NCBI GenBank assembly: GCA_009885805.1
Contig: VFJZ01000009.1
Coordinates: 1 to 64,000, forward strand
From: Actinomycetota bacterium
GTDB taxonomy: Bacteria > Actinomycetota > Thermoleophilia > Gaiellales > F1-60-MAGs149
Direction: 5' to 3'
Length of the DNA: 64,000 bases
Shown: positions 39,169 through 47,347 of the stretch, piece by piece
Numbering within the stretch: the first letter of the stretch is position 1
Layout: each line of letters starts with the position of its first letter
Notes under the pieces: generated by a model
The model's database searches: none
The model's input: only the letters and a program-made list of their open reading frames with translations
What the model was told of the DNA's origin: nothing
Position numbers and translations under genes: made by a program

Positions 39169-41231
39169 CGGGCGGCGGTGTTGGCCCGGCCGGCGTGCAG
39201 CGCCTCGGCGAGCTCGGCCGCGCGCGTGGCGACGACCGCTCGCAGGTGGGCCGGTGCGATCAGGACGGCGTCGCCGCGGTGCTTCAGCACCTCGGTCGCG
39301 AGCCATCGCTCCGAGCCGTAGGAGATGGTCGCCAGCGCGGCCCCGTCGCGGAGCGGCGAGCTGGACGGCAGGTTCTCGGTCTCGCGGGGCGCGATCGCCC
39401 GCGAGAACCAGATCGACGCCGTGCCGGAGCGCCCGCGCGGCGCGCGATTCTCCGCCAGCACCTCGAGCCCCTCCCGTGGGGTGAACGACTCAGCAAGGGT
39501 CGTCACGGCCTGCATCCGGTCGACGCGGAACGTCCGCTCACCGTCGGCGCTGCGGTCGTAGCTCTCCACGTACCAGTCGGAACCGACGCCGCGCAGCAGG
39601 TACGGCTCGACCACGCGCTCGGTGATCCCGTCGCCGCTGCGCCCGAGGTACGAGACGCGCAGGAGCGTGCGCCGACGGATCGCGTCGTTGATCGCCGTGA
39701 GGATGTCCTCGCTGTCGCGCTGCGCGACCGGAGGCGGTGTCTCCCGTAGCGCGAATCGTCCTGAGGCCGCCTCGACTTTCCGGCGCACCTTGTCGAGGGT
39801 CGTTCCGGCGCCGGCGGCGACCTGCGGTCCGACGAGGTCGAGCGCCATCAGGATCGCCTTCGCCTCGAGCGGCGAGAGGCGGGCCGGACGGCGGAACTCC
39901 TCGCCGTACAACTCCTTCTCGACCGTGATCGTGTCGCCGTCGAACTCCGCGTAGACGGCGTAACAGCCGCCGCCGAAGTTGACCAGGTTGAGCAGGTTCA
40001 CCTGCTCGATCAGGGCGTCCTCGGTCAGCGCGTAGCGCTCCATCAGCGCGCGGGCGGAGATCTCGCCGCGTGGCTCCGAGCCACAGCTCTCGAGCAGGTC
40101 GGCGAGCATCGCCTGCAGGACGGCGAACCGCTCGGGCGCGACGGGCGAGACGCGGCGCATCGGCGCCGCCACGGCGGCTGCCTGCTCGGGGACGATCGTG
40201 ATCGGCGAGGCGATCGGCGGCGGCTCGCCGTCGTGCGCGGCGACGCCACGCTCGAGCGCCGTCGCGAGCTCGTGGACGAGTTCGGGCGGCGCGAGCGGGA
40301 CGGCCTGGCCGTCCATGCCGATGATCCACGTCGCGAGCAGCTCGACGCTGGCGTACGGGGTCGTGAAGCGCGCCGACCGGTCGGCGTGGACGTCGACGGT
40401 GCCGTGGTTCGCGAACAGCCGCTCCACGAGCCAGGCGGCGCTCGGGGCGATGTCGAGGACAGCCTCGCCGATCGGCTCACCGAGCTGCCAGGGCGCGCGG
40501 TCGCGGTAGGAGGCGGGATCGAAGCCCTCCGGGAAGCGGAAGTCACGCTCGCGGCGGGTTGCGAAGCGGAGATCGCCGCGGATGCGGGAGACGCGGAAGA
40601 CGCGCGTCGCGTCGCGATCGTGGTCGCGGCCGACGACGTACCACTGGCCACCCTGGAAGTAGAGGCTGTACGGGTCGACCGTCCGCGTCGCCTCCTCGCC
40701 GGTGCTCATCGCGAAGTACGGGAAGACGAGCGTGCGCTGCTTCGAGATCGCCGTCTCGAGCTTCGCGAGGCGCTGCGCGATCTCGGGCGAGTAGCCGCCG
40801 CCGGCGAGGTTCAGCGTGACGGCGCCGTCGGGCGCCGGCGCCGTTGGGTTCGGGCGGCCGAGCGCGAGGTTCTGCAGGGCGAGCCGCAGCGGCTCGGAGT
40901 AGGCGAACTGGCCTTCGAGGAGGTAGAGGCAGGTCTGCAGCGCTGCGAGTTCGGCGTCGTCGAGGTGCAGCGGCGGCAGGAAGTAGTCCTCGCGCTGCAG
41001 CGTGTAGAGCTCCTCGCCGGTGAACTCGTCGCGCTGCGAGGTGATGCCGACGCCGAGCTGCAGCAGCTCCGCGCGGTCGGCGTAGAAGCGGCGGGCGAAC
41101 GCCTCGTCACTCATCTCCGAGTAGCCCTCGACGGCCGACTTCGCATCGCGCGCCGTCACGGGCCGCCGCTCGGCCATCAGGTACGCAACGAGGGAGAGTT
41201 GCCGGATCAGCTTGTCGCCGTCGTGACTCAC
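39165..41231 (-). CDS. PafB-PafC fusion, WYL-domain DNA damage regulator
   Basis: This 688-residue protein contains two complete HTH-WYL units in one chain. Unit 1 starts KLIRQLSLVAYLMAERRPVT with its helix-turn-helix, and its WYL core is QGGQWYVVGRDHDRDATRVF. Unit 2 starts near RRVSPVAPERFAVLQAMLAD and has GVGSDWYVESYDRSADGERT. PafBC is the main LexA-independent activator of DNA damage genes in actinobacteria, and natural fusions are known. The gene is divergent from dinB with 73 bases between starts. A TATGAT box and a GGAGGAA site support GTG 41231. Confidence 0.9.
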   Translation of the reverse strand: MSHDGDKLIRQLSLVAYLMAERRPVTARDAKSAVEGYSEMSDEAFARRFYADRAELLQLGVGITSQRDEFTGEELYTLQREDYFLPPLHLDDAELAALQTCLYLLEGQFAYSEPLRLALQNLALGRPNPTAPAPDGAVTLNLAGGGYSPEIAQRLAKLETAISKQRTLVFPYFAMSTGEEATRTVDPYSLYFQGGQWYVVGRDHDRDATRVFRVSRIRGDLRFATRRERDFRFPEGFDPASYRDRAPWQLGEPIGEAVLDIAPSAAWLVERLFANHGTVDVHADRSARFTTPYASVELLATWIIGMDGQAVPLAPPELVHELATALERGVAAHDGEPPPIASPITIVPEQAAAVAAPMRRVSPVAPERFAVLQAMLADLLESCGSEPRGEISARALMERYALTEDALIEQVNLLNLVNFGGGCYAVYAEFDGDTITVEKELYGEEFRRPARLSPLEAKAILMALDLVGPQVAAGAGTTLDKVRRKVEAASGRFALRETPPPVAQRDSEDILTAINDAIRRRTLLRVSYLGRSGDGITERVVEPYLLRGVGSDWYVESYDRSADGERTFRVDRMQAVTTLAESFTPREGLEVLAENRAPRGRSGTASIWFSRAIAPRETENLPSSSPLRDGAALATISYGSERWLATEVLKHRGDAVLIAPAHLRAVVATRAAELAEALHAGRANTAAR

Positions 41232-41304
41232 CGTCCAGATTCCTCCGCGCCCATCCGGTGGATCATAGGGGCGGACCCGTGAAACGGTGGTAGATTCGAC
41301 CGCC

Positions 41305-42369
41305 GTGGGGAGGGTCGTCGCGCATCTCGACCTCGACGCCTTCTTCGCGGCGGTCGAGGTCCTCGAGCATCCGGATCTCGCCGGGCTGCCGGTCGTCGTC
41401 GGTGGAAGCCCTGACGGCCGGGGCGTGGTTGCCACGGCGAGCTACGAGGCGCGTGCGTTCGGCATCCACTCGGCGATGAGTGCCGCGGAGGCGCGTCGGC
41501 GGTGCCCGACGGCTCGCTTCGTCCGCCCCGACCACGGCCTCTATAGCCGGCACTCGCGGCGAGTGTGGACACTGGTGGAGGCGAGCGTGCCGCTCGCCGA
41601 GCAGGTCGGGATCGACGAGGGCTACCTCGATCTGACCGGCGCGGTCGCGACGGCTGGTGACGCGGACCGCTACCTGCGCGCGCTGCAGCAGCGGATCCTG
41701 GCCGAGACCGGCCTGTCCGCTTCGTTCGGCTGCGGCACCTCGAAGGTGGTGGCGAAGATCGCATCCGACCGGGAGAAGCCGCGCGGCGTCACGGTCGTCG
41801 CTGCCGGTCGCGAGGCCACGTTCCTGGCGCCGCTGCGACTGCGCGTCCTGCCCGGCATCGGGCCGAAGACGGACGAGCGGTTCCAGGCCGCCGGCCTCGC
41901 AACGATCGGCGACCTGGCGGCGCTCGACGACGCCGCGCTGGCGCGTCTCGTCGCCGGCGCCGTTGGGCCGGAGCTGCGCGACCGGGCGCGGGGCATCGAT
42001 CCGCGTCCCGTGACGCTGCCCGGGCGCGCGCAGTCCGTCTCGGTGGAAGAGACGTTCGAGCGCGACATCGCAACCGCGGGCGAGGTGCGCGAGATCGTGC
42101 TGCGGATGGCGGACGACGTCGCCGAGCGCCTGGCGCGGGATGCGCGTGGCGCGCAGGCGGTGACCGTCAAGCTGCGCTACCCGGACTTCGCGATCGCGAC
42201 GCGCTCGCAGTCGGCGGCGGCGCCGTTCTCGGGGCCGGAGGAGATCGCGCGGCTCGCGCTGCTCGCGGTCGATCGCGCGCTCGCCGCTCGGCGGCCACCG
42301 GTCCGCCTGGTCGGCGTGGGGGTGGCGCGCCTCGTCGACGCCGAGCAGTTGCGCTTGCCGCTGCCGTGA
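41305..42369 (+). CDS. dinB: DNA polymerase IV (Y family)
   Basis: This 354-residue translesion polymerase begins VVAHLDLDAFFAAVEVLEHP, with the first catalytic aspartates. ATASYEARAFGIHSAM is the steric-gate and finger region, VGIDEGYLDLTGA holds the second acidic pair (an SxDE variant), and GCGTSKVVAKIASDREKP is palm. LPGIGPKTDERFQAAGLATI is the helix-hairpin-helix, followed by the little-finger domain. GTG at 41305 lies 8 bases after TAGATT. No beta-clamp peptide is obvious, but the C-terminus EQLRLPLP resembles QLxLPL clamp-binding motifs. Its partner across the promoter is PafBC. Confidence 0.95.
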   Translation: MGRVVAHLDLDAFFAAVEVLEHPDLAGLPVVVGGSPDGRGVVATASYEARAFGIHSAMSAAEARRRCPTARFVRPDHGLYSRHSRRVWTLVEASVPLAEQVGIDEGYLDLTGAVATAGDADRYLRALQQRILAETGLSASFGCGTSKVVAKIASDREKPRGVTVVAAGREATFLAPLRLRVLPGIGPKTDERFQAAGLATIGDLAALDDAALARLVAGAVGPELRDRARGIDPRPVTLPGRAQSVSVEETFERDIATAGEVREIVLRMADDVAERLARDARGAQAVTVKLRYPDFAIATRSQSAAAPFSGPEEIARLALLAVDRALAARRPPVRLVGVGVARLVDAEQLRLPLP

Positions 42370-42382
42370 CGAGCGACGCGGT

Positions 42383-42881
42383 CTACCGTGCGCGGAGCAG
42401 TTCGACCCTCGCACGGATCATCGATTGCTGGTCGACCCAGGCGTCCCAGACGGCGGTCGCCCAGGCCTCGGCGCGCGCTCGGTAGTCGTCAACGTCGCTC
42501 GCGCCGAACATCTCGAGCACGGTGGGCGACGCTTGACTGACCGGTCGAGGCAGGGCGGGGAAGTCCGGACGGTTCTCGAGCGCTCGTCGAATGATTGCGA
42601 CGCGCTCCGCCCGGGTGGCGCCGTGTTCGAGCGTCGCGCACAACGCGATCAGGTGAAGCACGACGGACTGGCGGGCGCGCCGCTCGCGGCCATCGCCTGG
42701 ATGCTGAGCCGTGTACGCATCGACGACGAGTCCGTGCGTCGGGGTACCCGAATCGGGCCAACTCGTCGGCTTGCACCTCGCCGAACGCCTTCCAGCATCC
42801 CGGTGAGGCCGAGACGTAGGCATGTGTCGGACCAGGATCGGCCGTGACGAGCGCTCCACACTCGGGGCACGGCTCGCGCAC
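42383..42881 (-). pseudogene. DUF5946 gene with a frameshift
   Basis: The N-terminal part begins REPCPECGALVTADPG and runs to ELARFGYPD in one frame. The remainder, PTHGLVVDAYTAQHPGDGRE through AWATAVWDAWVDQQSMIRAR, is in another frame. Joined, they give a full DUF5946 protein of about 165 residues (zinc-ribbon start, DAYAAQHPG core, W-x-AW end). The break is near 42740-42750 and one inserted or two deleted bases would repair it. Either the gene is newly dead or the read has an error there. Function of the family is unknown. Confidence 0.65.
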
Positions 42882-42898
42882 GTCCGCGCCGACTTGCC

Positions 42899-43309
42899 TC
42901 AGACGAGCGCGGGCTCTTCGAGGTGCTGGTGGCTCGGGCAGTACTCCTTGCCCGGCAGCGGCGTGCGCTGGCAGGGCTTGCCCTTGCGCGTCGTCGCTCG
43001 GCAGGGCGTCAGCGTGCCCTCGCCCGAGCGCTCGATCTCGTCCTGGATGAACTGGTGCGCGATCGCGAGCGTGCGCTCGATCGTGTAGTAGACCCGCGTC
43101 TGCTCGGTGATCGGGAAGTAGCAGCGGATCTCCTGGAAGAGGCTCCGCGCGGGCTTCGGGAAGTAGCGAGGATCGCGCGCCATGCGCTCGATCGTCTCCT
43201 CGCACGAGCGCAGCACGCGTCGGCGCGCCTCGTGGACCGGGATCGTGTCAGGGTGCGGATCGATCGCATCCTTGATGTTCGTGAAGATCTGGCGGCTGAA
43301 TCGGTACAT
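42899..43309 (-). CDS. DUF5763-like zinc-binding protein
   Basis: This 136-residue protein has a basic N-terminal helical part (MYRFSRQIFTNIKDAIDPHP) and a C-terminal zinc motif, PCRATTRKGKPCQRTPLPG followed by KEYCPSHQ, the C-x-C-YC-x2-H pattern of DUF5763. The motif recurs in small nucleic-acid-associated proteins, but no role is proven. ATG 43309 starts at MYRF. A promoter TTGAAA-16-TACAGT lies 120 bases upstream. The DUF5946 pseudogene follows 17 bases later and was probably in the same operon. Confidence 0.7.
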   Translation of the reverse strand: MYRFSRQIFTNIKDAIDPHPDTIPVHEARRRVLRSCEETIERMARDPRYFPKPARSLFQEIRCYFPITEQTRVYYTIERTLAIAHQFIQDEIERSGEGTLTPCRATTRKGKPCQRTPLPGKEYCPSHQHLEEPALV

Positions 43310-43427
43310 GGTCTCTCGCTCCCACAGGGAAGAATCGCGGGCCCAACGTGACACGCGAACGAGGTGACACCTTGCCGACCGGTCTCCGCGGGTTCGCCGC
43401 GGACCGACCTCCTCCTCGTCATGACCC

Positions 43428-43455
43428 ACTGTACCGGCCCTCGGGTGAATTTCAA
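43428..43455 (-). promoter_or_regulatory. Sigma-A promoter TTGAAA-16-TACAGT
   Basis: On the minus strand TTGAAA (43455-43450) and TACAGT (43433-43428) are 16 bases apart. It would drive the DUF5763-like gene with a leader of about 110 bases, which is long for this window. Nothing else is seen in the 221-base gap. Confidence 0.5.
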
Positions 43456-43530
43456 GGGTTCGCGGCAGATTTGTTGCAAAGTCATCTCGATTGGGCGTGT
43501 CGATGCGCTCCTCGCTGTCACAATCTCGTG

Positions 43531-44436
43531 GTGCACCCAGTCGTCTTCACCCACTCGGCCCACGCCGAACATGTGTCGGATGGACACCCGGAGCAACCCG
43601 CGCGGATCGCCGCGTTCCTCGCCGGGCTGGGCGGCGCGGTGGCGATCGCGGAGGCGCCGCTGGCGCCGCTCGATGCGGTGGGCCGCGTCCACCCGCTGGC
43701 GTACGTGGAGGAACTGTTCGCGCAGGCCGCGGCCGGGGTGCGGTTCGATCCCGACACCTACGGCGGCCCCGGCGCCCGCGAGGCGGCGCTCCGGGCCGCT
43801 GGTGCCGCGATCGCGGCGGTCGACGAGTCGCTCCGCGGCGGTGCGGGCATCGCCGTGATGCGGCCGCCAGGCCATCACGCCCTGCCCCAGCGGCCGATGG
43901 GGTTCTGCCTGCTCGCGAACGCTGCGATCGCGGTGCGGCACGCCAGGGCGGAGCACGGCGTGGAGCGGGTGGCGGTGGTCGACTGGGACGTGCATCACGG
44001 CAACGGCACCCAGGCCGTCTTTCAGGACGACCCGGCGGTGCTGACGCTGTCGCTGCACCAGGCCGATCTGTGGCCGTTCAGCGGCGGCGTCGAGGAAAAC
44101 GGCGCGGCGGTGCGGAACATCCCGCTGCCGGCCGGGACGGGACACGAGGACTATCTGCAGCGGTTCCGCGACGAGGCGCTGCCGGTCGTCGAGGCGTTTT
44201 CGCCGGACATCGTCGTGATCGCCTGCGGCCTCGACGCCCACCGGCGCGATCCGCTGGCCGACCTGGAGTTGGAGGATCGCACCTACGGCCTCCTCCTGTC
44301 GGACGTGCGCGACCTGACAGAGCGGCTGGGGATCCCGGAGCCCGCCGTCATCCTCGAGGGCGGCTACGACCTGATCGCGCTCGGTGGGGCTGCTGCGGAA
44401 CTCGCCGCCGTCTACTCCGCCACGCGGCGCACGTAG
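43531..44436 (+). CDS. Histone deacetylase family protein
   Basis: This 301-residue zinc hydrolase belongs to the HDAC/acetylpolyamine amidohydrolase family. HPEQPARIAAF is the substrate-rim motif, VMRPPGHHALPQRPMGFCLL has the tandem catalytic histidines, and VVDWDVHHGNGTQAVF and CGLDAHRRDPLADL hold the zinc ligands; EGGYDL is the closing loop. It may deacetylate polyamines, acetoin-pathway proteins or lysines. Two GTG codons (43528, 43531) are adjacent. No chromatin or acetoin genes are nearby. Confidence 0.92.
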   Translation: MHPVVFTHSAHAEHVSDGHPEQPARIAAFLAGLGGAVAIAEAPLAPLDAVGRVHPLAYVEELFAQAAAGVRFDPDTYGGPGAREAALRAAGAAIAAVDESLRGGAGIAVMRPPGHHALPQRPMGFCLLANAAIAVRHARAEHGVERVAVVDWDVHHGNGTQAVFQDDPAVLTLSLHQADLWPFSGGVEENGAAVRNIPLPAGTGHEDYLQRFRDEALPVVEAFSPDIVVIACGLDAHRRDPLADLELEDRTYGLLLSDVRDLTERLGIPEPAVILEGGYDLIALGGAAAELAAVYSATRRT

Positions 44437-45155
44437 GCGTCGGGATAGCCGTTGGCGCGTACTTCGACCTTCACCGCCTCGGCCGCCGTCTTCGAGTCGT
44501 ACGGCCCGAGGTACAGCACCCAGTAGCCCGGGTTGAGGGTGAAGTAGTCGTCGGAGTTGAGCACGCCCGCGTTGTCGTGGCCCTTCGCCTCCGCCGCATC
44601 CTTCTGCTGCGTGATGAAGGCGAAGTCGAACTGCTCCGTGTCCTTCGAGGCGAGCAGCACGGCGAAGCCGTCGGTACCCTCGGGCCAGTCGTTCGTCTCC
44701 TCGGGCGGCGTGGTCTCGGTTGTGCTCGTCGAGGTCGTCGGGTCGCTCGTGCCGGTCGGGTCGGGGATGCTCGTGCCTGTCGGGTCGGGCGGAGGCGCCG
44801 TGAACGTCGGAATGGGGTCGTTGGTCGGCACCGATGCGGTCGACGGGATGCTGACGCCGGTCGACAGCGTCGCGCCCGTCACCGACGACTTCGCGGTCGT
44901 CGAGGCCGTCGCGCTGCGGGCCTCCTCGCGGGTGAAGCCCCAGGCAATCCCGAGGCCACCGGCGAGCACGAGTGCCGCCCCGGCCGCGACCAGCGGCACG
45001 CCGCTGCGCCGGCGCCGCAGCGGGCTCGCTGACGGTGGACCGGGAGGCTGGAGCCGTTCGCCGCAGAGCAGGCAGAATTGCTGGTCCGGCTCCAGGGCGC
45101 CGAGGCACGCGGGGCAGCGCGGTGTGGCTGGCTCGAAGAGGGCGTCGTCCGTCAC
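44412..45155 (-). CDS. Zinc-ribbon, single-pass membrane protein with SPOR-like end
   Basis: This 247-residue protein has a cytoplasmic zinc ribbon (CPACLGALEPDQQFCLLCG), then a basic run and one membrane helix (GVPLVAAGAALVLAGGLGIAW), a Thr/Pro/Ser-rich outside stalk of about 90 residues, and a C-terminal SPOR-like domain (FAVLLASKDTEQFDFAFITQ, YWVLYLGPYDSKTAAEAVKV). SPOR domains bind denuded glycan strands at division sites. The GTG start overlaps the stop of the upstream zinc-ribbon gene (GTGA). It probably links a cytoplasmic partner to the cell wall. Confidence 0.8.
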   Translation of the reverse strand: MTDDALFEPATPRCPACLGALEPDQQFCLLCGERLQPPGPPSASPLRRRRSGVPLVAAGAALVLAGGLGIAWGFTREEARSATASTTAKSSVTGATLSTGVSIPSTASVPTNDPIPTFTAPPPDPTGTSIPDPTGTSDPTTSTSTTETTPPEETNDWPEGTDGFAVLLASKDTEQFDFAFITQQKDAAEAKGHDNAGVLNSDDYFTLNPGYWVLYLGPYDSKTAAEAVKVEVRANGYPDAYVRRVAE

Positions 45156-45658
45156 CTGCCCTCCCGCGCGGTGCCGCAGTACGGACAGAAGTTGGCGTCG
45201 GTCTGGAACGTGCCGGCGCAACTCGGGCACTGGACCGGCGTCGGCGACGGCGCCGTCCACGCCGGCAGCTGCGCCGGCGCGCGCAGGTGGCTGCGGCGGA
45301 CGTCGGTGGCCGCGGCGATCTGCCCGTCGAGCTCGGCGATGCGCCGCTCGAGCTCCACGACCTCGAGCGCCCGCCGTTCGGCCAGTGTGTGGTTGAAGGC
45401 GTCGCGACGTGCCATCTCGACGAGGAGGCCGCCGAGGTCGGCCGTCGCGACCTCGTGCTGACGGATCAGGTTCCGGCGCTCGCGGCGGAGCGCCCTGGAC
45501 GCGGCGCCGGGGCGCGGGACGGCCTCGACCAGCACCCCGACATCGACCGCCTCGGCCTCCTCGATCGCATCGAGGATGATCAGCTCGGGCTCCCCCTCGC
45601 CAATCTCCGGTGGGGCGCCGCCACGCGGTGTCCGCAACCGGTCGCGAAGTCGCGCCAT
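45152..45658 (-). CDS. Coiled-coil protein with C-terminal zinc ribbon
   Basis: This 168-residue protein has an acidic N-terminal part, a long central helix (RALRRERRNLIRQHEVATAD and ALEVVELERRIAELDGQIAA) and a C-terminal zinc ribbon VQCPSCAGTFQTDANFCPYC. It lacks membrane segments. The ribbon resembles that of the membrane partner encoded next, so the two may bind the same target or each other. TACACT ends 6 bases before the ATG. Confidence 0.75.
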   Translation of the reverse strand: MARLRDRLRTPRGGAPPEIGEGEPELIILDAIEEAEAVDVGVLVEAVPRPGAASRALRRERRNLIRQHEVATADLGGLLVEMARRDAFNHTLAERRALEVVELERRIAELDGQIAAATDVRRSHLRAPAQLPAWTAPSPTPVQCPSCAGTFQTDANFCPYCGTAREGR

Positions 45659-45718
45659 GAGCCCAGTGTACCCCGGGCACCGGTAGGATCCGGGCCGTCC
45701 AGGAACGGAGGCGGGGGC

Positions 45719-46570
45719 GTGGCGATCGGAACCGTTGGTGTGGTCGGGCTCGGGACGATGGGGGCCGGCATCGCCCAGGTCTGTCTGGAGGCCGGGCATG
45801 TGGTCGTGGCCAGCGACGCTGCGCCGGAGGCGGTGGCCGCCGGCGTCGGTCGGATCGAGGCTGGCCTGGCGAAGCGGGTGGCCAAGGGACTGCTGACCGA
45901 CGAGGTCGCGACCGCGGCCCGCGCGCGCCTGACGGCGACCACCGACTCGGCGGCGCTCGGCGCCGCGGGGATCGTGATCGAGGCGATCGTCGAGGAACTC
46001 GCGCCCAAGCGCGCGCTGTTTGCCAGTCTGCATGAGGTCTGTCCGGCCGACACGATCCTGGCGACCAACACCTCGGCGCTGTCGGTGTCGGCGATCGCGG
46101 CCGGCTGCGGGCGGCCGGAGCGGGTTGTGGGGCTGCACTTCTTCAACCCGGCGCCGCTGATGCGCCTGGTGGAGGTCGTCCGGACGGAGGTCGTCGACGC
46201 CGACGTGTTCGCGTCTGCGCTCGCCTTCGCGGCGGCGCTCGGCAAGGAGGCGGTGCCCTGTGCGGACACCCCTGGCTTCCTCGTCAACCGGCTCCTGATC
46301 CCGATCCTGAACGACGCGATCCGCGCCATGGAGGAGACGGGCGCGAGCCCGGAGGACATCGACCGCGCGATGCGGTTCGGCGCCGGCTGGCCGATGGGGC
46401 CGTTCGCGCTCGCCGATCTCGTCGGGCTCGACGTGCACGCGCACGCGTCGGAGGCGATCTGGCGCGGCCTGCGCGAGGAGCGGATGGCACCGCCCGCCCG
46501 CCTGCAGCGGATGGTCGAGGCCGGCTTGCTCGGCCGCAAGGCGGGCCGCGGCTTCTACGACTACTCCTGA
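45719..46570 (+). CDS. 3-hydroxyacyl-CoA dehydrogenase (3-hydroxybutyryl-CoA type)
   Basis: This 283-residue enzyme oxidises or reduces 3-hydroxyacyl-CoA with NAD(P). GVVGLGTMGAGIAQVCLEAG is the Rossmann loop. NTSALSVSAIA with the catalytic serine, GLHFFNPAPLMRLVEVV with the histidine, and DTPGFLVNRLLIPILNDAI with the asparagine are diagnostic. It matches stand-alone 3-hydroxybutyryl-CoA dehydrogenases in size. GTG at 45719 follows a GGAGG site; TAGGAT lies at 45694. Confidence 0.94.
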   Translation: MAIGTVGVVGLGTMGAGIAQVCLEAGHVVVASDAAPEAVAAGVGRIEAGLAKRVAKGLLTDEVATAARARLTATTDSAALGAAGIVIEAIVEELAPKRALFASLHEVCPADTILATNTSALSVSAIAAGCGRPERVVGLHFFNPAPLMRLVEVVRTEVVDADVFASALAFAAALGKEAVPCADTPGFLVNRLLIPILNDAIRAMEETGASPEDIDRAMRFGAGWPMGPFALADLVGLDVHAHASEAIWRGLREERMAPPARLQRMVEAGLLGRKAGRGFYDYS

Positions 46571-46587
46571 CACCGCGGCTCGCGGTG
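46571..46587 (+). terminator. Hairpin directly after the dehydrogenase stop
   Basis: CACCGCG and CGCGGTG pair around the loop GCT. The hairpin starts at the first base after the TGA stop. There is no U-tract. Confidence 0.6.
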
Positions 46588-46638
46588 GCCAGGTTGTCAT
46601 GACTCTCGATCCGCTTCGAGTGTTTGCACTAGTAGATC

Positions 46639-46669
46639 TTGACTTAGCATGCTAGAGGTAGTAGACTAC
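46639..46669 (+). promoter_or_regulatory. hicAB promoter with operator-like palindromes
   Basis: TTGACT (46639-46644) and TAGACT (46662-46667) are 17 bases apart, and the -10 box ends 6 bases before the hicA GTG. The spacer holds the perfect palindrome TAGCATGCTA (46645-46654). GTAGT-AG-ACTAC (46658-46669) overlaps the -10 box. Both are good candidates for the binding site of the HicB helix-turn-helix. Confidence 0.6.
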
Positions 46670-46673
46670 GATC

Positions 46674-46874
46674 GTGAAGCAGAGGGATCTCCTGAAGGCA
46701 CTGAGGCGGATCGCCGCCGAGAGGAACGCCGAGTTACGGCTCATCCGCACGACGGGCGGCCACGATCTCTACCGCATCGGCGACGGCCGGAACCTACCGA
46801 TCCCCCGCCACGCCGAGATCGGCGAGACCTTCGCCAAGACCATCATCAAGGACGCGACCCGGAGCACCCCATGA
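46674..46874 (+). CDS. hicA: HicA-like toxin
   Basis: This 66-residue double-stranded-RNA-binding-like fold protein matches HicA mRNA interferases: KQRDLLKALRRIA as first helix, TTGGHDLYRIGDGRNLPIP with the catalytic histidine 30, and RHAEIGETFAKTIIKDA as the last helix. HicA cleaves mRNA and is held by HicB, encoded directly downstream with an ATGA overlap. Toxin first, antitoxin second is the usual hic order. Confidence 0.85.
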   Translation: MKQRDLLKALRRIAAERNAELRLIRTTGGHDLYRIGDGRNLPIPRHAEIGETFAKTIIKDATRSTP

Positions 46875-47284
46875 CCAGACCCGTCTACATCGCCACCGTC
46901 GAGCGCGACGGCTCGTGGTGGATGATCAGCGTTGAGGGCGTCGAGTTCGGCTACACACAGGCGCGGCGGCTGGATCAGGTCGAAGCGGTCACGCGCGACA
47001 TGCTCGGCGGCGTGCTCGAGACTCCGGCGGACTCGTTCGACCTCGACGTTCGCATCGTGCTCCCGGTCGACGTCCAGGAGAAGGTCGACCGCGTCCGGCG
47101 CCTGCAGGCCGCCGCCGCGAAGGCCGCGGCGGCGGCGACGGCCGCGAATCGGGCGACCGCGCGCGAGCTCGCGGCCAGCGGCATGCCGATCCGCGATGTC
47201 GGCAACGTGATGGGCGTGTCGTACCAGCGCGCGCAGCAGTTGGCCGGTCCGCGCAGGTCGACGGCGGCGCGCGCAGCCGGCTGA
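46871..47284 (+). CDS. hicB: HicB-like antitoxin with helix-turn-helix
   Basis: The N-terminal 70 residues (YIATVERDGSWWMISVEGVE, AVTRDMLGGVLETPADSFDL) form the HicB partial RNase H-like fold that covers HicA. A long alanine-rich helix follows, then a C-terminal helix-turn-helix (ATARELAASGMPIRDVGNVM, SYQRAQQLAG) that should bind the promoter palindromes. At 137 residues it is a common actinobacterial variant. The ATG at 46871 overlaps the hicA stop. Confidence 0.82.
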   Translation: MTRPVYIATVERDGSWWMISVEGVEFGYTQARRLDQVEAVTRDMLGGVLETPADSFDLDVRIVLPVDVQEKVDRVRRLQAAAAKAAAAATAANRATARELAASGMPIRDVGNVMGVSYQRAQQLAGPRRSTAARAAG

Positions 47285-47347
47285 CGATTAACGTACTCCT
47301 TACATGTCGCTCACCACTTCCGGGGCCAGAGGATCGATAATCGACTT

